DNA from: Petroclostridium sp. X23
GTDB lineage: Bacteria > Bacillota > Clostridia > SK-Y3
Assembly: GCF_030013905.1 (NCBI RefSeq)
Contig: NZ_CP124862.1
Coordinates: 4,343,051 to 4,407,050, forward strand
DNA length: 64,000 nt
Direction of reading: 5' to 3'
Shown here: positions 32,036-40,003 of the stretch, in pieces
How positions within the stretch are numbered: position 1 is the first letter of the stretch
How the letters are laid out: each line of letters opens with the position of its first letter
Notes under the pieces: generated by a model
Seen by the model: the letters and a program-made list of their open reading frames with translations, nothing else
The model's database searches: none
What the model was told of the DNA's origin: nothing
Translations under genes and position numbers: made by a program

Positions 32036-33877
32036 ATGCCACAAAAGATAAGTGATAGAATACTGATGGAGGTACAAAAGCCAACAAGATATGTCGGAAA
32101 CGAATGGAATAGCGTACATAAATATCCCGGACAGGTAGATGTGAGATTTGCTTTTTGCTTTCCGGATTTATATGAAGTAGGCATGTCTCATCTGGGGATG
32201 AAGATATTATACCATATGTTAAATGACAGAAATGATGTGTATTGTGAGAGAGTTTTTGCGCCTTGGGTGGATATGGAGCAAAAAATGAGGGAAAATAATA
32301 TTCCTTTATTTGCTTTGGAAAGTGGAGATGCCATCCATCAATTTGATTTTATAGGATTTACTTTACAATATGAAATGAGTTATACAAACATTGTAAATAT
32401 GCTTGACTTGGCAGATGTGCCGCTTCGTTCTTCAGACAGGGGAGAAGCACATCCTATCATATGCGCAGGAGGCCCATGTGCTTATAACCCTGAACCTCTT
32501 GCCGATATTATAGATTTCTTTATGATGGGTGAAGGGGAAGAAGTATTAAATGAAGTGATGGACCTATATATACAATGTAAAAAGTCCGGAAGCGGCAGAA
32601 TGGACTTTTTGGAGAAAATCAGTGGAATAGAAGGTGTATATGTCCCGCAATTTTACAAAGTGGAATATAACGAGGATGGAACCGTTGCAAGTTTCATGAA
32701 AAAAAGTGAACAATATCCGGAAAAAATTCGAAAGAGGATTATTAAAGATTTGGATAATGCCTATTTCCCGGAAAAGATTATCGTACCTTTTATGGAGATT
32801 GTTCATGATCGTATTATGCTGGAGATATTCAGAGGGTGTACCAGAGGATGTCGTTTCTGCCAGGCAGGCATTATTTATCGTCCTGTAAGGGAGCGTACTT
32901 CTGAAAAACTGGTACAGATCGCCGATGCGCTTCAAAAGAGTACCGGTTATGAAGAAATCTCTCTTTCTTCATTGAGTACCAGTGACTATAGAGCGTTAGA
33001 AGAGTTAACGACGGAATTGCTTAAATTGACAGAACACAATAAGACGAATTTGGCACTTCCTTCTCTGCGTGTGGATTCGTTTTCATTGGACTTGATGCAA
33101 AAAGTACAAAAGATAAGAAAAAGCGGTTTGACTTTTGCGCCGGAAGCAGGAACCCAAAGAATGAGGGATGTGATTAACAAAGGCGTTACCGAGCAAGACT
33201 TGATCAGATCGGTAACCCTGGCATTTGAGGGCGGATGGAATAATGTGAAGCTTTATTTTATGATAGGATTACCTACAGAGACGATGGAAGATGTGGAAGG
33301 AATTGGAGCACTTGCATATAAAGTATTGGATGCTTATTTCTCCGTGCCCAAAGAAAAACGCAACAAAGGCGTGAATGTTACAGTAAGTACTTCATCCTTT
33401 GTTCCAAAGGCGTTTACTCCTTTTCAGTGGGAAGCACAGGACACCATGGACATGTTAAGAGAAAAGCAGGAGCATTTGAAGGGTAGAATCAAGAGCCGGC
33501 AGATAACATATAATTGGCACGAACCTCAATTGAGCTTTTTAGAAGGCGTATTTGCCAGAGGCGATAGAAAATTATCAGAGGTATTAATACAGGCGCAGAA
33601 AAAAGGATGCAAGTTTGATGGCTGGAACGAGCACTTTGATTTTGAAAAATGGATGGAGACATTTAGAGAGTGCGGTATAGACCCGTATTTCTATACATCA
33701 AGAAAGCGGGCCTATGATGAGATACTTCCGTGGGACCATATTGATGTAGGAGTCACGAAGAATTTCTTAATAAAAGAGTCGGAAAGGGCGTTAAAGGGTG
33801 AGGTTACACCCCACTGCCGTGAGAATTGTACAGGATGTGGTGCAACTATTTTCGGAGGGGGTGTATGCGTTGAGTAA
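32036..33877 (+). CDS. Radical SAM protein, TIGR03960 family
   Basis: A 613-residue protein with an N-terminal B12-binding-like half (DVRFAFCFPDLYEVGMSHLG) and a radical SAM core with CTRGCRFC (C-X3-C-X2-C) near 280. The C-terminus has a short cysteine cluster (CRENCTGCG). This family almost always precedes a DUF2344 protein in Firmicutes, and in many genomes the two are fused. Presumed to modify or process an RNA or ribosomal component, judged from its rng/rplU neighbours, but the reaction is unknown. Its last codons overlap the next gene by 8 nt. Confidence 0.9.
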   Translation: MPQKISDRILMEVQKPTRYVGNEWNSVHKYPGQVDVRFAFCFPDLYEVGMSHLGMKILYHMLNDRNDVYCERVFAPWVDMEQKMRENNIPLFALESGDAIHQFDFIGFTLQYEMSYTNIVNMLDLADVPLRSSDRGEAHPIICAGGPCAYNPEPLADIIDFFMMGEGEEVLNEVMDLYIQCKKSGSGRMDFLEKISGIEGVYVPQFYKVEYNEDGTVASFMKKSEQYPEKIRKRIIKDLDNAYFPEKIIVPFMEIVHDRIMLEIFRGCTRGCRFCQAGIIYRPVRERTSEKLVQIADALQKSTGYEEISLSSLSTSDYRALEELTTELLKLTEHNKTNLALPSLRVDSFSLDLMQKVQKIRKSGLTFAPEAGTQRMRDVINKGVTEQDLIRSVTLAFEGGWNNVKLYFMIGLPTETMEDVEGIGALAYKVLDAYFSVPKEKRNKGVNVTVSTSSFVPKAFTPFQWEAQDTMDMLREKQEHLKGRIKSRQITYNWHEPQLSFLEGVFARGDRKLSEVLIQAQKKGCKFDGWNEHFDFEKWMETFRECGIDPYFYTSRKRAYDEILPWDHIDVGVTKNFLIKESERALKGEVTPHCRENCTGCGATIFGGGVCVE

Positions 33878-34544
33878 AATGAGATTGAAATATAACCGGG
33901 AAGAACAGGTCAAATACATCTCGCATTTGGATTTTATGAGAACTTTCCAACGTGCAATCCGGAGAGCTGAGATCCCTATTGCGTATTCTCAGGGCTTTAA
34001 TCCACATCCTATGATGTCCTTCGGTCTTCCATTGTCGGTTGGAGTCACAAGTGATGCGGAATATATGGATATCGAGCTGGAAAAAGATATGGACCCGAAA
34101 CAACTGAAAGAAAAGCTGAATCAGGCACTCCCCGAAGGGATCACAATTTTAAAGGCGGTGGAGTTGGAAAAGCAATCAAGCAAGGTTGCGGGTATGATCG
34201 CACTGGCAGATTACAGAGTAATCGTTGATTTGAAAAGAGAGCTGGGCATTCATCTTGAAGAAAAAATTAATGATGTATTAAAAATGGATGAAATGATGAT
34301 AGAAAAAGAAGGAAAAAAGGGAATTAAAATGGTGAATATCCGTAGTGATATCTTCCAGCTCACGATTGAAGAAGAAAGGCAAGATCAAGTTGTACTTAGC
34401 ATGAGATTAAGTGCGGGCAGTTCGTCCAATTTGAAACCCGAACTTGTATTGGAAGCATTGAAAAAATATATTGAAGGGTTTGAAGTTGACTATGCCACAG
34501 TACACCGTATACGAATAATGGATGAAAATGGGGCGGAGATATAG
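33870..34544 (+). CDS. DUF2344 / TIGR03936 family protein
   Basis: A 224-residue protein starting at TTG (33870), eight bases after GGAGGGGG and overlapping the previous stop codon; an ATG three codons later (MRLKYNREEQVKYISHLD) is the alternative and matches family N-termini. The conserved ISHLDFMRTFQRAIRRA and SQGFNPHPMMSFGLPLSVG segments are diagnostic. It pairs with the radical SAM protein before it. Function unknown, likely linked to RNA or ribosome maturation by genomic context. Confidence 0.88.
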   Translation: MSKMRLKYNREEQVKYISHLDFMRTFQRAIRRAEIPIAYSQGFNPHPMMSFGLPLSVGVTSDAEYMDIELEKDMDPKQLKEKLNQALPEGITILKAVELEKQSSKVAGMIALADYRVIVDLKRELGIHLEEKINDVLKMDEMMIEKEGKKGIKMVNIRSDIFQLTIEEERQDQVVLSMRLSAGSSSNLKPELVLEALKKYIEGFEVDYATVHRIRIMDENGAEI

Positions 34545-34581
34545 ATGATGGGACAGGAGGGTTTAGTAGGAGGAATATGAT

Positions 34582-36087
34582 GTGTCAAATGAGATTGTTG
34601 TAGATGTAAGGGAAAACCAAATACGTGTGGCTGTCATGGAAGAGCGGGAATTAGTTGAATTATACATTGAAAGCCCGGAACATCAAGGAATGGTAGGAAA
34701 TATCTACAGGGGGAAAGTGATGAGTGTCCTGCCAGGTATGCAGGCCGCTTTTGTAGATATCGGATATGAAAAAAACGCGTTTCTTTATGTAAAAGATATT
34801 ATTACCGGTAATGAGTCTGCGGATCAATTTGAAACCAGCGTACATGAAGGTGGATGCGGTGAAGAACCTTGTATATCGGATGTGATCCGGAACGGTGAGG
34901 AAATCACCGTTCAGATTCTTAAAGAGCCAATAGGCACCAAAGGCCCTCGGGTTACTACCAACATTACTTTGCCCGGCCGCTATCTTGTATTGCTTCCTAA
35001 CGCAGACTATATAGGCGTATCTAAGAAAATAGACAGTGAAGAAGAAAGACAACGGCTGAAAAATATAGCGGCAAATATAAAACGGAAGAATATGGGTCTT
35101 ATTATTCGCACTGAAGGAGAAGGAAAAGAATTATCTGATTTCAAACAGGATTTAAATTTTCTTATAAAATTGTGGAGTAAGATTAAAAATAAAGAAAAAA
35201 CCGGCCGGGTACCCAGAATGATTCATAAGGACTTTAATCTGCTTTTTCGTACGGTGCGAGACTTATTCACGTGGAATACCGATAAATTTATTATTAATGA
35301 CAAAGGCCAGTATTCAAATGTAGTAGAATTAGTTGATATGCTGTCACCTTCGTTGACCGGGAGGGTCGAATACTTTAGTAAAAAGTATGATATTTTTGAA
35401 TATTACCAGGTGGAAGGAAAAATAAGCAAGGCACTGGAAAGAAAGGTATGGTTGAAGTGCGGAGGACATATTGTAATAGACCAAACAGAAGCTTTAACTG
35501 CTATCGATGTGAATACGGGAAAATATGTAGGAGAGATTGATTTGGAAGATACCGTGTTGAAGACAAACTTGGACGCAGCCAAAGAAATTGCGAAGCAGTT
35601 GAGGTTAAGAGATATAGGCGGAATTATTATAATCGATTTTATTGATATGCATGGCAAGGACCATCGGGATAAAGTAATAGAGACCCTTAAACACTATCTG
35701 AAGAAGGATAAAACTAAAACAACGGTAGTTGGAATTACACATTTGGGACTGGTAGAGATGACAAGAAAAAAGGTAAGAGAACGTCTTTCTACGCTATTAA
35801 AAATAGATTGTCCCTATTGCGCCGGAAGAGGCAAAATATTATCGCCGGAGGTAGTAGCACGTTTGACTGAAAATGAAATATACAAAGTGTGCACACAATC
35901 GATGGCCCCAATGATAGAGATACAAATTCATCCTTCGGTAGTACCGTTTTTGTTAGGAGAAGATGAACGAAATATAAAAAGGCTTGAAGATATGTTTAAT
36001 AAAAAAATTACTATACAAAGTTGTAAAGAAATGAAATGCGATGATATCATTGTAAAAGACGTTGACAATACTAATGCTATATGCTAA
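34582..36087 (+). CDS. rng: Ribonuclease G/E family endoribonuclease
   Basis: A 501-residue enzyme of the RNase G type. S1 domain at the N-terminus (GNIYRGKVMSVLPGMQAAFVD, about 36-110), catalytic core with the Mg-binding aspartates in AIDVNTG and GGIIIIDFIDM, and the zinc-link cysteines CPYCAGRG near 412. RNase E's long C-terminal scaffold is missing. It processes rRNA and mRNA in the cytoplasm. It starts at GTG with TAGGAGGAA upstream. The promoter for the L21 operon lies within its last codons. Confidence 0.95.
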   Translation: MSNEIVVDVRENQIRVAVMEERELVELYIESPEHQGMVGNIYRGKVMSVLPGMQAAFVDIGYEKNAFLYVKDIITGNESADQFETSVHEGGCGEEPCISDVIRNGEEITVQILKEPIGTKGPRVTTNITLPGRYLVLLPNADYIGVSKKIDSEEERQRLKNIAANIKRKNMGLIIRTEGEGKELSDFKQDLNFLIKLWSKIKNKEKTGRVPRMIHKDFNLLFRTVRDLFTWNTDKFIINDKGQYSNVVELVDMLSPSLTGRVEYFSKKYDIFEYYQVEGKISKALERKVWLKCGGHIVIDQTEALTAIDVNTGKYVGEIDLEDTVLKTNLDAAKEIAKQLRLRDIGGIIIIDFIDMHGKDHRDKVIETLKHYLKKDKTKTTVVGITHLGLVEMTRKKVRERLSTLLKIDCPYCAGRGKILSPEVVARLTENEIYKVCTQSMAPMIEIQIHPSVVPFLLGEDERNIKRLEDMFNKKITIQSCKEMKCDDIIVKDVDNTNAIC

Positions 36088-36090
36088 AAT
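36062..36090 (+). promoter_or_regulatory. Promoter of the rplU operon
   Basis: TTGACA (36062-36067), 17 nt, TAAAAT (36085-36090). The -35 is inside the 3' end of rng. Confidence 0.7.
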
Positions 36091-36091
36091 A

Positions 36092-36154
36092 TAGCGGTAG
36101 CCGCACGGGTGGGGTTTTAAACGGTTTCCGTACCTGCATTCGGCGAGACTGGTT
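36092..36154 (+). ncRNA. L21 leader RNA
   Basis: The sequence holds the elements of the Firmicute ribosomal L21 leader: GTAGCCGCACGGGTGGG, a central hairpin around GTTTTAAAC, then CCTGCATTCGGCGAGACTGG just before the rplU ribosome site. It is thought to be bound by L21 to regulate the operon. Recognition is by motif, not a covariance search. Confidence 0.75.
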
Positions 36155-36171
36155 TGAGGAGGTGCACGTTC

Positions 36172-36483
36172 ATGTACGCGATTATTGAAACAGGTGGAAA
36201 ACAGTATAAGGTTCAAGAAGGAGATGTTCTCTTTATTGAAAAACTTGTTGCTGAAGAAGGAAGTCAAGTAAAATTTGATAAAGTTTTGGCGGTATCTAAA
36301 GAAAATGATATCAGCTTCGGAACTCCTTTGGTAGCGAATGCAAGTGTAGATGCAAAGGTTTTAGCCCATGGTAAAGATAAGAAAATTATCATTTTCAAGT
36401 ATAAGCCTAAAAAAGGTTATAGAAAGAAACAAGGGCATAGACAACCATATACAAGAGTACAAATTGAAAAAATCAATGCTTAA
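36172..36483 (+). CDS. rplU: 50S ribosomal protein L21
   Basis: 103 residues, full length, with the hallmark start YAIIETGGKQYKV and the C-terminal signature KKGYRKKQGHRQPYT. The ATG at 36172 has GAGGAGG upstream; the open frame begins 18 nt earlier at a TTG that overlaps the ribosome site. First gene of the rplU-prp-rpmA operon, controlled by the L21 leader. Confidence 0.98.
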   Translation: MYAIIETGGKQYKVQEGDVLFIEKLVAEEGSQVKFDKVLAVSKENDISFGTPLVANASVDAKVLAHGKDKKIIIFKYKPKKGYRKKQGHRQPYTRVQIEKINA

Positions 36484-36494
36484 TAGTGTGAACA

Positions 36495-36839
36495 ATGATT
36501 CATGTAGATGTTTTTAAAGATAAGAAAAATAATATCGTAAAGTATATTATATACGGACATTCCGGATATGCAAAAGTCGGTAGCGATATCGTATGTGCGG
36601 CTGTTTCAAGTGTATCCCAATCCGCTGTGTTAGGTTTAACACGCGTATTAAATATCCAAGTAGGACTTGAAGTACGGGAGAGTATGAAAGAACCTTATTT
36701 GGAATGTGTTTTGCCGCAAGAGCTAAGTGCGGATTTAAGGGAAAAAGCAAATATTATTCTTGAAACGATGTTATTGACTTTGAGAGAATTTGAAGAACAA
36801 TATAGGAAGTACATTCGCATTCTTGAACAGGAGGTGTAA
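36495..36839 (+). CDS. prp: Ribosomal-processing cysteine protease Prp
   Basis: A 114-residue protease that removes the N-terminal extension of L27, an essential step in Firmicutes that lack E. coli-type L27. The catalytic His is in GHSGYA and the Cys in DIVCAAVS. Located between rplU and rpmA, with a one-base stop/start overlap with rpmA (TAATG). The L27 extension it should cut is present. Confidence 0.95.
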   Translation: MIHVDVFKDKKNNIVKYIIYGHSGYAKVGSDIVCAAVSSVSQSAVLGLTRVLNIQVGLEVRESMKEPYLECVLPQELSADLREKANIILETMLLTLREFEEQYRKYIRILEQEV

Positions 36840-37138
36840 TGATGTTTAAGATAAATATTCAGTTATTTGCACATAAAAAAGGTGTAGGTAGTACAAAAAA
36901 CGGCCGTGATAGTGAATCCAAAAGACTTGGCGTAAAAAGAGCTGACGGTCAGTCGGTTTTAGCTGGAAATATTCTGGTAAGACAGAGAGGTACTAAGATA
37001 CATCCTGGAAATAATGTAGGTAAAGGCAGCGATGATACACTGTTTGCCCTTGTAAACGGTAAAGTGAAATTTGAGAGAAAAGGCAAAGACAAGAAACAGG
37101 TAAGTGTATATCCTGTAGAAGAAGCTGTAGCACAGTAA
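36839..37138 (+). CDS. rpmA: 50S ribosomal protein L27 with cleavable extension
   Basis: 99 residues. The N-terminal stretch MMFKINIQLF precedes AHKKGVGST; the Prp site is between F and A (consensus LQxFA-KKG), so the mature protein begins AHKKG. The rest (NGRDSESKRLG, VRQRGTKIHPG, DDTLFAL) is standard. Terminator directly after. Confidence 0.97.
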   Translation: MMFKINIQLFAHKKGVGSTKNGRDSESKRLGVKRADGQSVLAGNILVRQRGTKIHPGNNVGKGSDDTLFALVNGKVKFERKGKDKKQVSVYPVEEAVAQ

Positions 37139-37150
37139 TAACTTTAATAA

Positions 37151-37183
37151 AAAATCTCAGATTACCATCTGGGATTTTTTTTT
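37151..37183 (+). terminator. Terminator of the rplU-prp-rpmA operon
   Basis: AAAATCTCAGAT-TACC-ATCTGGGATTTT followed by T run. Confidence 0.8.
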
Positions 37184-37247
37184 AGCTCGGATTTTGGAAT
37201 TATGAGTTAATAATAATTTTTTAATTCTTAGCTCCAAGCTCCGAGCT
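37184..37247. repeat. Imperfect inverted repeat before obgE
   Basis: AGCTCGGA and TCCGAGCT enclose about 48 nt of partly self-complementary AT-rich DNA (GAGTTAA / TTAATTC). Looks like a degenerate short palindromic repeat between operons. Confidence 0.4.
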
Positions 37248-37320
37248 ATTTAAATAATAAATGAGATAATTGATTATAATAAAACTGTTAAGACAACACA
37301 AGTAAACTGAGGTGAAGCAT

Positions 37321-38598
37321 ATGTTTGTAGATCATGCAAGAATATACATAAAAGCCGGTAATGGCGGAAATGGTTCGGTATCCTTTCACCGGGAGAAATA
37401 TGTTCCGGCGGGCGGGCCTGATGGTGGAGACGGAGGTAAGGGCGGAGATATCATATTTGTTGTAGACGGCGGAATGAGTACTTTGATGGATTTTAGATAT
37501 AAGAAAAAATACCATGCGCAAAATGGAGAAGATGGAAAGGCTGAAAAATCTTTCGGTAAAAAAGGAGAGGACTTGATTATAAAGGTACCTCCGGGAACGG
37601 TGGTTAAAGATGCTGTGACAGAGCTTGTTATTGCGGATTTGGTAAAACCCGGCCAGCAGTTTGTTGCTGCAAAAGGAGGCAAGGGTGGATGGGGGAACGT
37701 GCATTTTACCACACCCATAAGACAAGCGCCGAAGTTTGCAAAAAGCGGAGAACCTGGTGAAGAGCGAGAGGTTACTCTAGAACTAAAAGTGCTGGCAGAT
37801 GTAGGTCTGATTGGATTTCCCAATGTAGGAAAGTCGACGGTTTTATCAGTAGTGTCCGGGGCACGTCCTAAAATTGCAAATTATCATTTTACGACGCTTA
37901 ATCCTAATCTAGGTGTCGTTGATCTGGGAGAAGGTAATAGCTTTGTTCTTGCGGATATACCCGGGCTGATCGAAGGCGCTCATGAAGGTACAGGGCTGGG
38001 CCACGAGTTCCTTAGGCATATTGAACGGACAAGACTTCTTGTACATGTGGTAGACGTATCAGGGATAGAAGGACGAGACCCGCTGTTGGATTTTGATACT
38101 ATTAATAGGGAACTAAGAAAATACAATTCAGAACTGGCAACTAAGCAGCAAATTATAGCTGCCAACAAGATGGATTTACCGGGAGCTGAGGAGTTGTTCG
38201 AACGCTTCAAGAAAAGTATTGAAGCAAGAGGGTATAAGGTATTTGGCATCTCGGCTGCTACCAATAAAGGCGTCAGAGAGCTTATGCTGTATGTTTCCAG
38301 CAAATTGAAGGAGCTTCCCCCTCCGATTGTTTTTGATGCGGAGCAGGATGAGGTAAAAGTTTATAAAGCTGAAGAAGAAAAGCCATTTACAGTGCGAGTG
38401 GAGGATGGTGCATACATTGTAGAAGGGAAATGGGTACAAAAGGTAGCGGGCTCCACCAATTTTGATGATATAGAGTCTCTTCAGTATTTTCAAAGGGCGC
38501 TCAAGAAAAAAGGCGTTATTCAAGAACTGGAGGATATGGGAATTCAAGAAGGAGATACTGTAAAAATCTATGAGATAGAATTTGATTATGTCCCGTAA
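37321..38598 (+). CDS. obgE: ObgE/CgtA, ribosome-assembly GTPase
   Basis: 425 residues when started at the ATG at 37321 (GAGGTG at six bases). The glycine-rich Obg domain (about 1-158, GNGGNGSVSFHREK, GGDGGKGG), the G domain with GFPNVGKST near 165, DIPGLIEGAH and NKMDLP, and the C-terminal OCT domain (about 345-425) are all present. It binds the 50S subunit and links ribosome assembly to growth and sporulation. Conserved place after rpmA. Confidence 0.98.
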   Translation: MFVDHARIYIKAGNGGNGSVSFHREKYVPAGGPDGGDGGKGGDIIFVVDGGMSTLMDFRYKKKYHAQNGEDGKAEKSFGKKGEDLIIKVPPGTVVKDAVTELVIADLVKPGQQFVAAKGGKGGWGNVHFTTPIRQAPKFAKSGEPGEEREVTLELKVLADVGLIGFPNVGKSTVLSVVSGARPKIANYHFTTLNPNLGVVDLGEGNSFVLADIPGLIEGAHEGTGLGHEFLRHIERTRLLVHVVDVSGIEGRDPLLDFDTINRELRKYNSELATKQQIIAANKMDLPGAEELFERFKKSIEARGYKVFGISAATNKGVRELMLYVSSKLKELPPPIVFDAEQDEVKVYKAEEEKPFTVRVEDGAYIVEGKWVQKVAGSTNFDDIESLQYFQRALKKKGVIQELEDMGIQEGDTVKIYEIEFDYVP

Positions 38599-38695
38599 AA
38601 AATTTTTTAAATATATAGACAAAGAGCTGTCCTATGTAGTAAAATATGACTATATTAATTATTGATATTGAACTGGAGGGGCAGTAGTTTAGACT

Positions 38696-38881
38696 ATGAC
38701 ATGCTTAAATTGTGGCAATTGTAAATCCGGGGATTCCGCTTATTTCTGTTTGATGAAGAATGATTTTGTGGTCAATGAAAAGAATGCCGCTGTAGTAGAG
38801 AAGAGTAGGAGTGGATGGAAAAAGGGCGATCCGAATTATGAGCTGCATAGAAGAAAGACAAGAAAAGAAGTTGAAGTATGA
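38696..38881 (+). CDS. Small cysteine-motif protein
   Basis: 61 residues with CLNCGNCKSGDSAYFC near the N-terminus, four cysteines in a zinc- or cluster-binding spacing, and a basic tail (RRKTRKE). The upstream GGAGGGG is about 15 bases away, longer than usual. Found between obgE and yhbY; role unknown. Confidence 0.6.
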   Translation: MTCLNCGNCKSGDSAYFCLMKNDFVVNEKNAAVVEKSRSGWKKGDPNYELHRRKTRKEVEV

Positions 38882-38892
38882 TGAGCAGGTAC

Positions 38893-38930
38893 GAGATAGA
38901 CTTTTAGTCTATCTCTTTTATATTTTTATT
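38893..38930 (+). terminator. Terminator after the cysteine-motif protein
   Basis: GAGATAGAC-TTTTA-GTCTATCTC, then TTTTATATTTTTATT. Confidence 0.75.
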
Positions 38931-38982
38931 GAAAGTATTAATTTATATTTTACATATAATAAACATGAAAGAAGGTGATAAA

Positions 38983-39273
38983 ATGCTGACAAGTAAGCAA
39001 CGAGCGTATTTAAGAAGCCTTGCGAACAATATTCCTGCCATTTTCCAGATTGGAAAAAGCGGAATTAATGATAATCTTATCGATCAGATTAATGATGTAC
39101 TGGAAGCAAGAGAATTAATTAAAGTCCATGTTCTAAATAATGCTTTAATTGATGTAAAGGAAGCGTGTGAAGAGTTGAGTCGTTTAACTGACTCTCATCC
39201 AGTACAGGTAATCGGCAGTAAATTTGTATTATACAAAGAATCAAAAGAGAAGAAAACGATTGAATTACCATGA
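38983..39273 (+). CDS. yhbY: YhbY-family RNA-binding protein (CRM domain)
   Basis: 96 residues starting at the ATG at 38983 (GAAGGTG upstream); the frame is open 54 nt earlier without a site. The CRM fold signature LTSKQRAYLRSLAN, then QIGKSGI, is complete. YhbY proteins bind 50S precursor particles. Its place after obgE agrees with a role in ribosome assembly. Confidence 0.93.
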   Translation: MLTSKQRAYLRSLANNIPAIFQIGKSGINDNLIDQINDVLEARELIKVHVLNNALIDVKEACEELSRLTDSHPVQVIGSKFVLYKESKEKKTIELP

Positions 39274-39290
39274 AAATTTTTTAAAATATA

Positions 39291-39319
39291 TTGTATTTTT
39301 TACAAAAACAGTATATAAT
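39291..39319 (+). promoter_or_regulatory. Promoter of the zinc-ribbon protein gene
   Basis: TTGTAT (39291-39296), 17 nt, TATAAT (39314-39319). It leaves a 5' leader of about 120 nt, long for such a small gene, with a GTGGGTTACCAC hairpin at its start. Confidence 0.6.
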
Positions 39320-39445
39320 AACCTTGTGGGTTACCACATGACGAACGAAGTATATATGACCTCTCTTCTTGAATCTTGAGGATGTCCATCATATACTACC
39401 TTACTCTCGTGGAAGTCCTAAAATATTCAGAAGGAGGTTGACATC

Positions 39446-39664
39446 ATGGCTGATAAAAATCTTACATGCAAAGACTGTGGCGCAACTTTTGTTTTTACCG
39501 AAGGTGAGCAGCAGTTTTACGCAGAAAAAGGCTTTACCAATGAACCTGTACGCTGTAAAGAATGCAGAAGTTCAAAGAAAGCTCAGAGAAATGATGGCGC
39601 AAGAAGACCAAGCGGAGGCTTCAGCAACAATAGAGGAAGAAGCAGCTCGTTTTCCAGATTCTAA
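39446..39664 (+). CDS. Zinc-ribbon domain protein (zf-trcl type)
   Basis: 72 residues. A four-cysteine zinc ribbon (CKDCG ... CKECR), with GEQQFYAEKGFTNEP between the pairs, followed by a disordered RG/SF-rich tail. Family members are small nucleic-acid-binding proteins, often cold- or growth-phase-induced. AGAAGGAGG lies upstream. Strong promoter, long leader and terminator suggest high and regulated expression. Confidence 0.85.
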   Translation: MADKNLTCKDCGATFVFTEGEQQFYAEKGFTNEPVRCKECRSSKKAQRNDGARRPSGGFSNNRGRSSSFSRF

Positions 39665-39678
39665 TTAAAGTGCTGACA

Positions 39679-39718
39679 AGAAGCTATTGCAATGCAAAGT
39701 TGTGATGGCTTTTTTTGT
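39679..39718 (+). terminator. Terminator of the zinc-ribbon gene
   Basis: AAGCTATTGCAA / TTGTGATGGCTT stem, followed by TTTTTTTGTTT. Confidence 0.7.
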
Positions 39719-39758
39719 TTATATATTTTTGTCAGTAGTAAATGCAATGTCTATATAT

Positions 39759-39831
39759 GTAGGGGCAGATTCCATATCTGCCCGTGAATACTGAGATAAC
39801 TCATTCGGGCGGATAGGGAATCCGCCCCTAC
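39759..39831. repeat. Palindromic element family B, diverged copy 3
   Basis: GTAGGGGCAGATTCC and TCCGCCCCTAC form the outer arms; two internal hairpins CAGATTCC..ATCTGCCCG and CGGGCGGATAGGG. Same plan as the 15.3 and 29.7 kb copies but a diverged centre. Confidence 0.6.
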
Positions 39832-39851
39832 AAAAACTCGTTCATTATTAT

Positions 39852-40003
39852 TATAGATAAAAAACTATAAGGTTAGAAATAATCTTACCGGAATGCCACA
39901 TGGGGACGGTTCCTCGGTAGCATGAAAAGCATATGCCACAGATGAACCGTCCCCAAGTAGCATTCCTACTTCTGTGCTCTAATTTTAGAGTACTTTATCT
40001 ATA
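39852..40003. repeat. MITE-like element family A, copy 1, overlapping the pepF 3' end
   Basis: 152 bp bounded by inverted TATAGATAAAAAACT / AGTACTTTATCTATA. The centre is GGAATGCCACATGGGGACGG, a loop and the complementary arm ending GTAGCATTCC. Its right end forms the last six codons of pepF. Confidence 0.75.

Noticed and set aside
36154..36171. N-terminal extension of L21 from the upstream TTG
   Set aside because: Those codons are the ribosome-binding site itself. The ATG at 36172 gives the normal L21 start.
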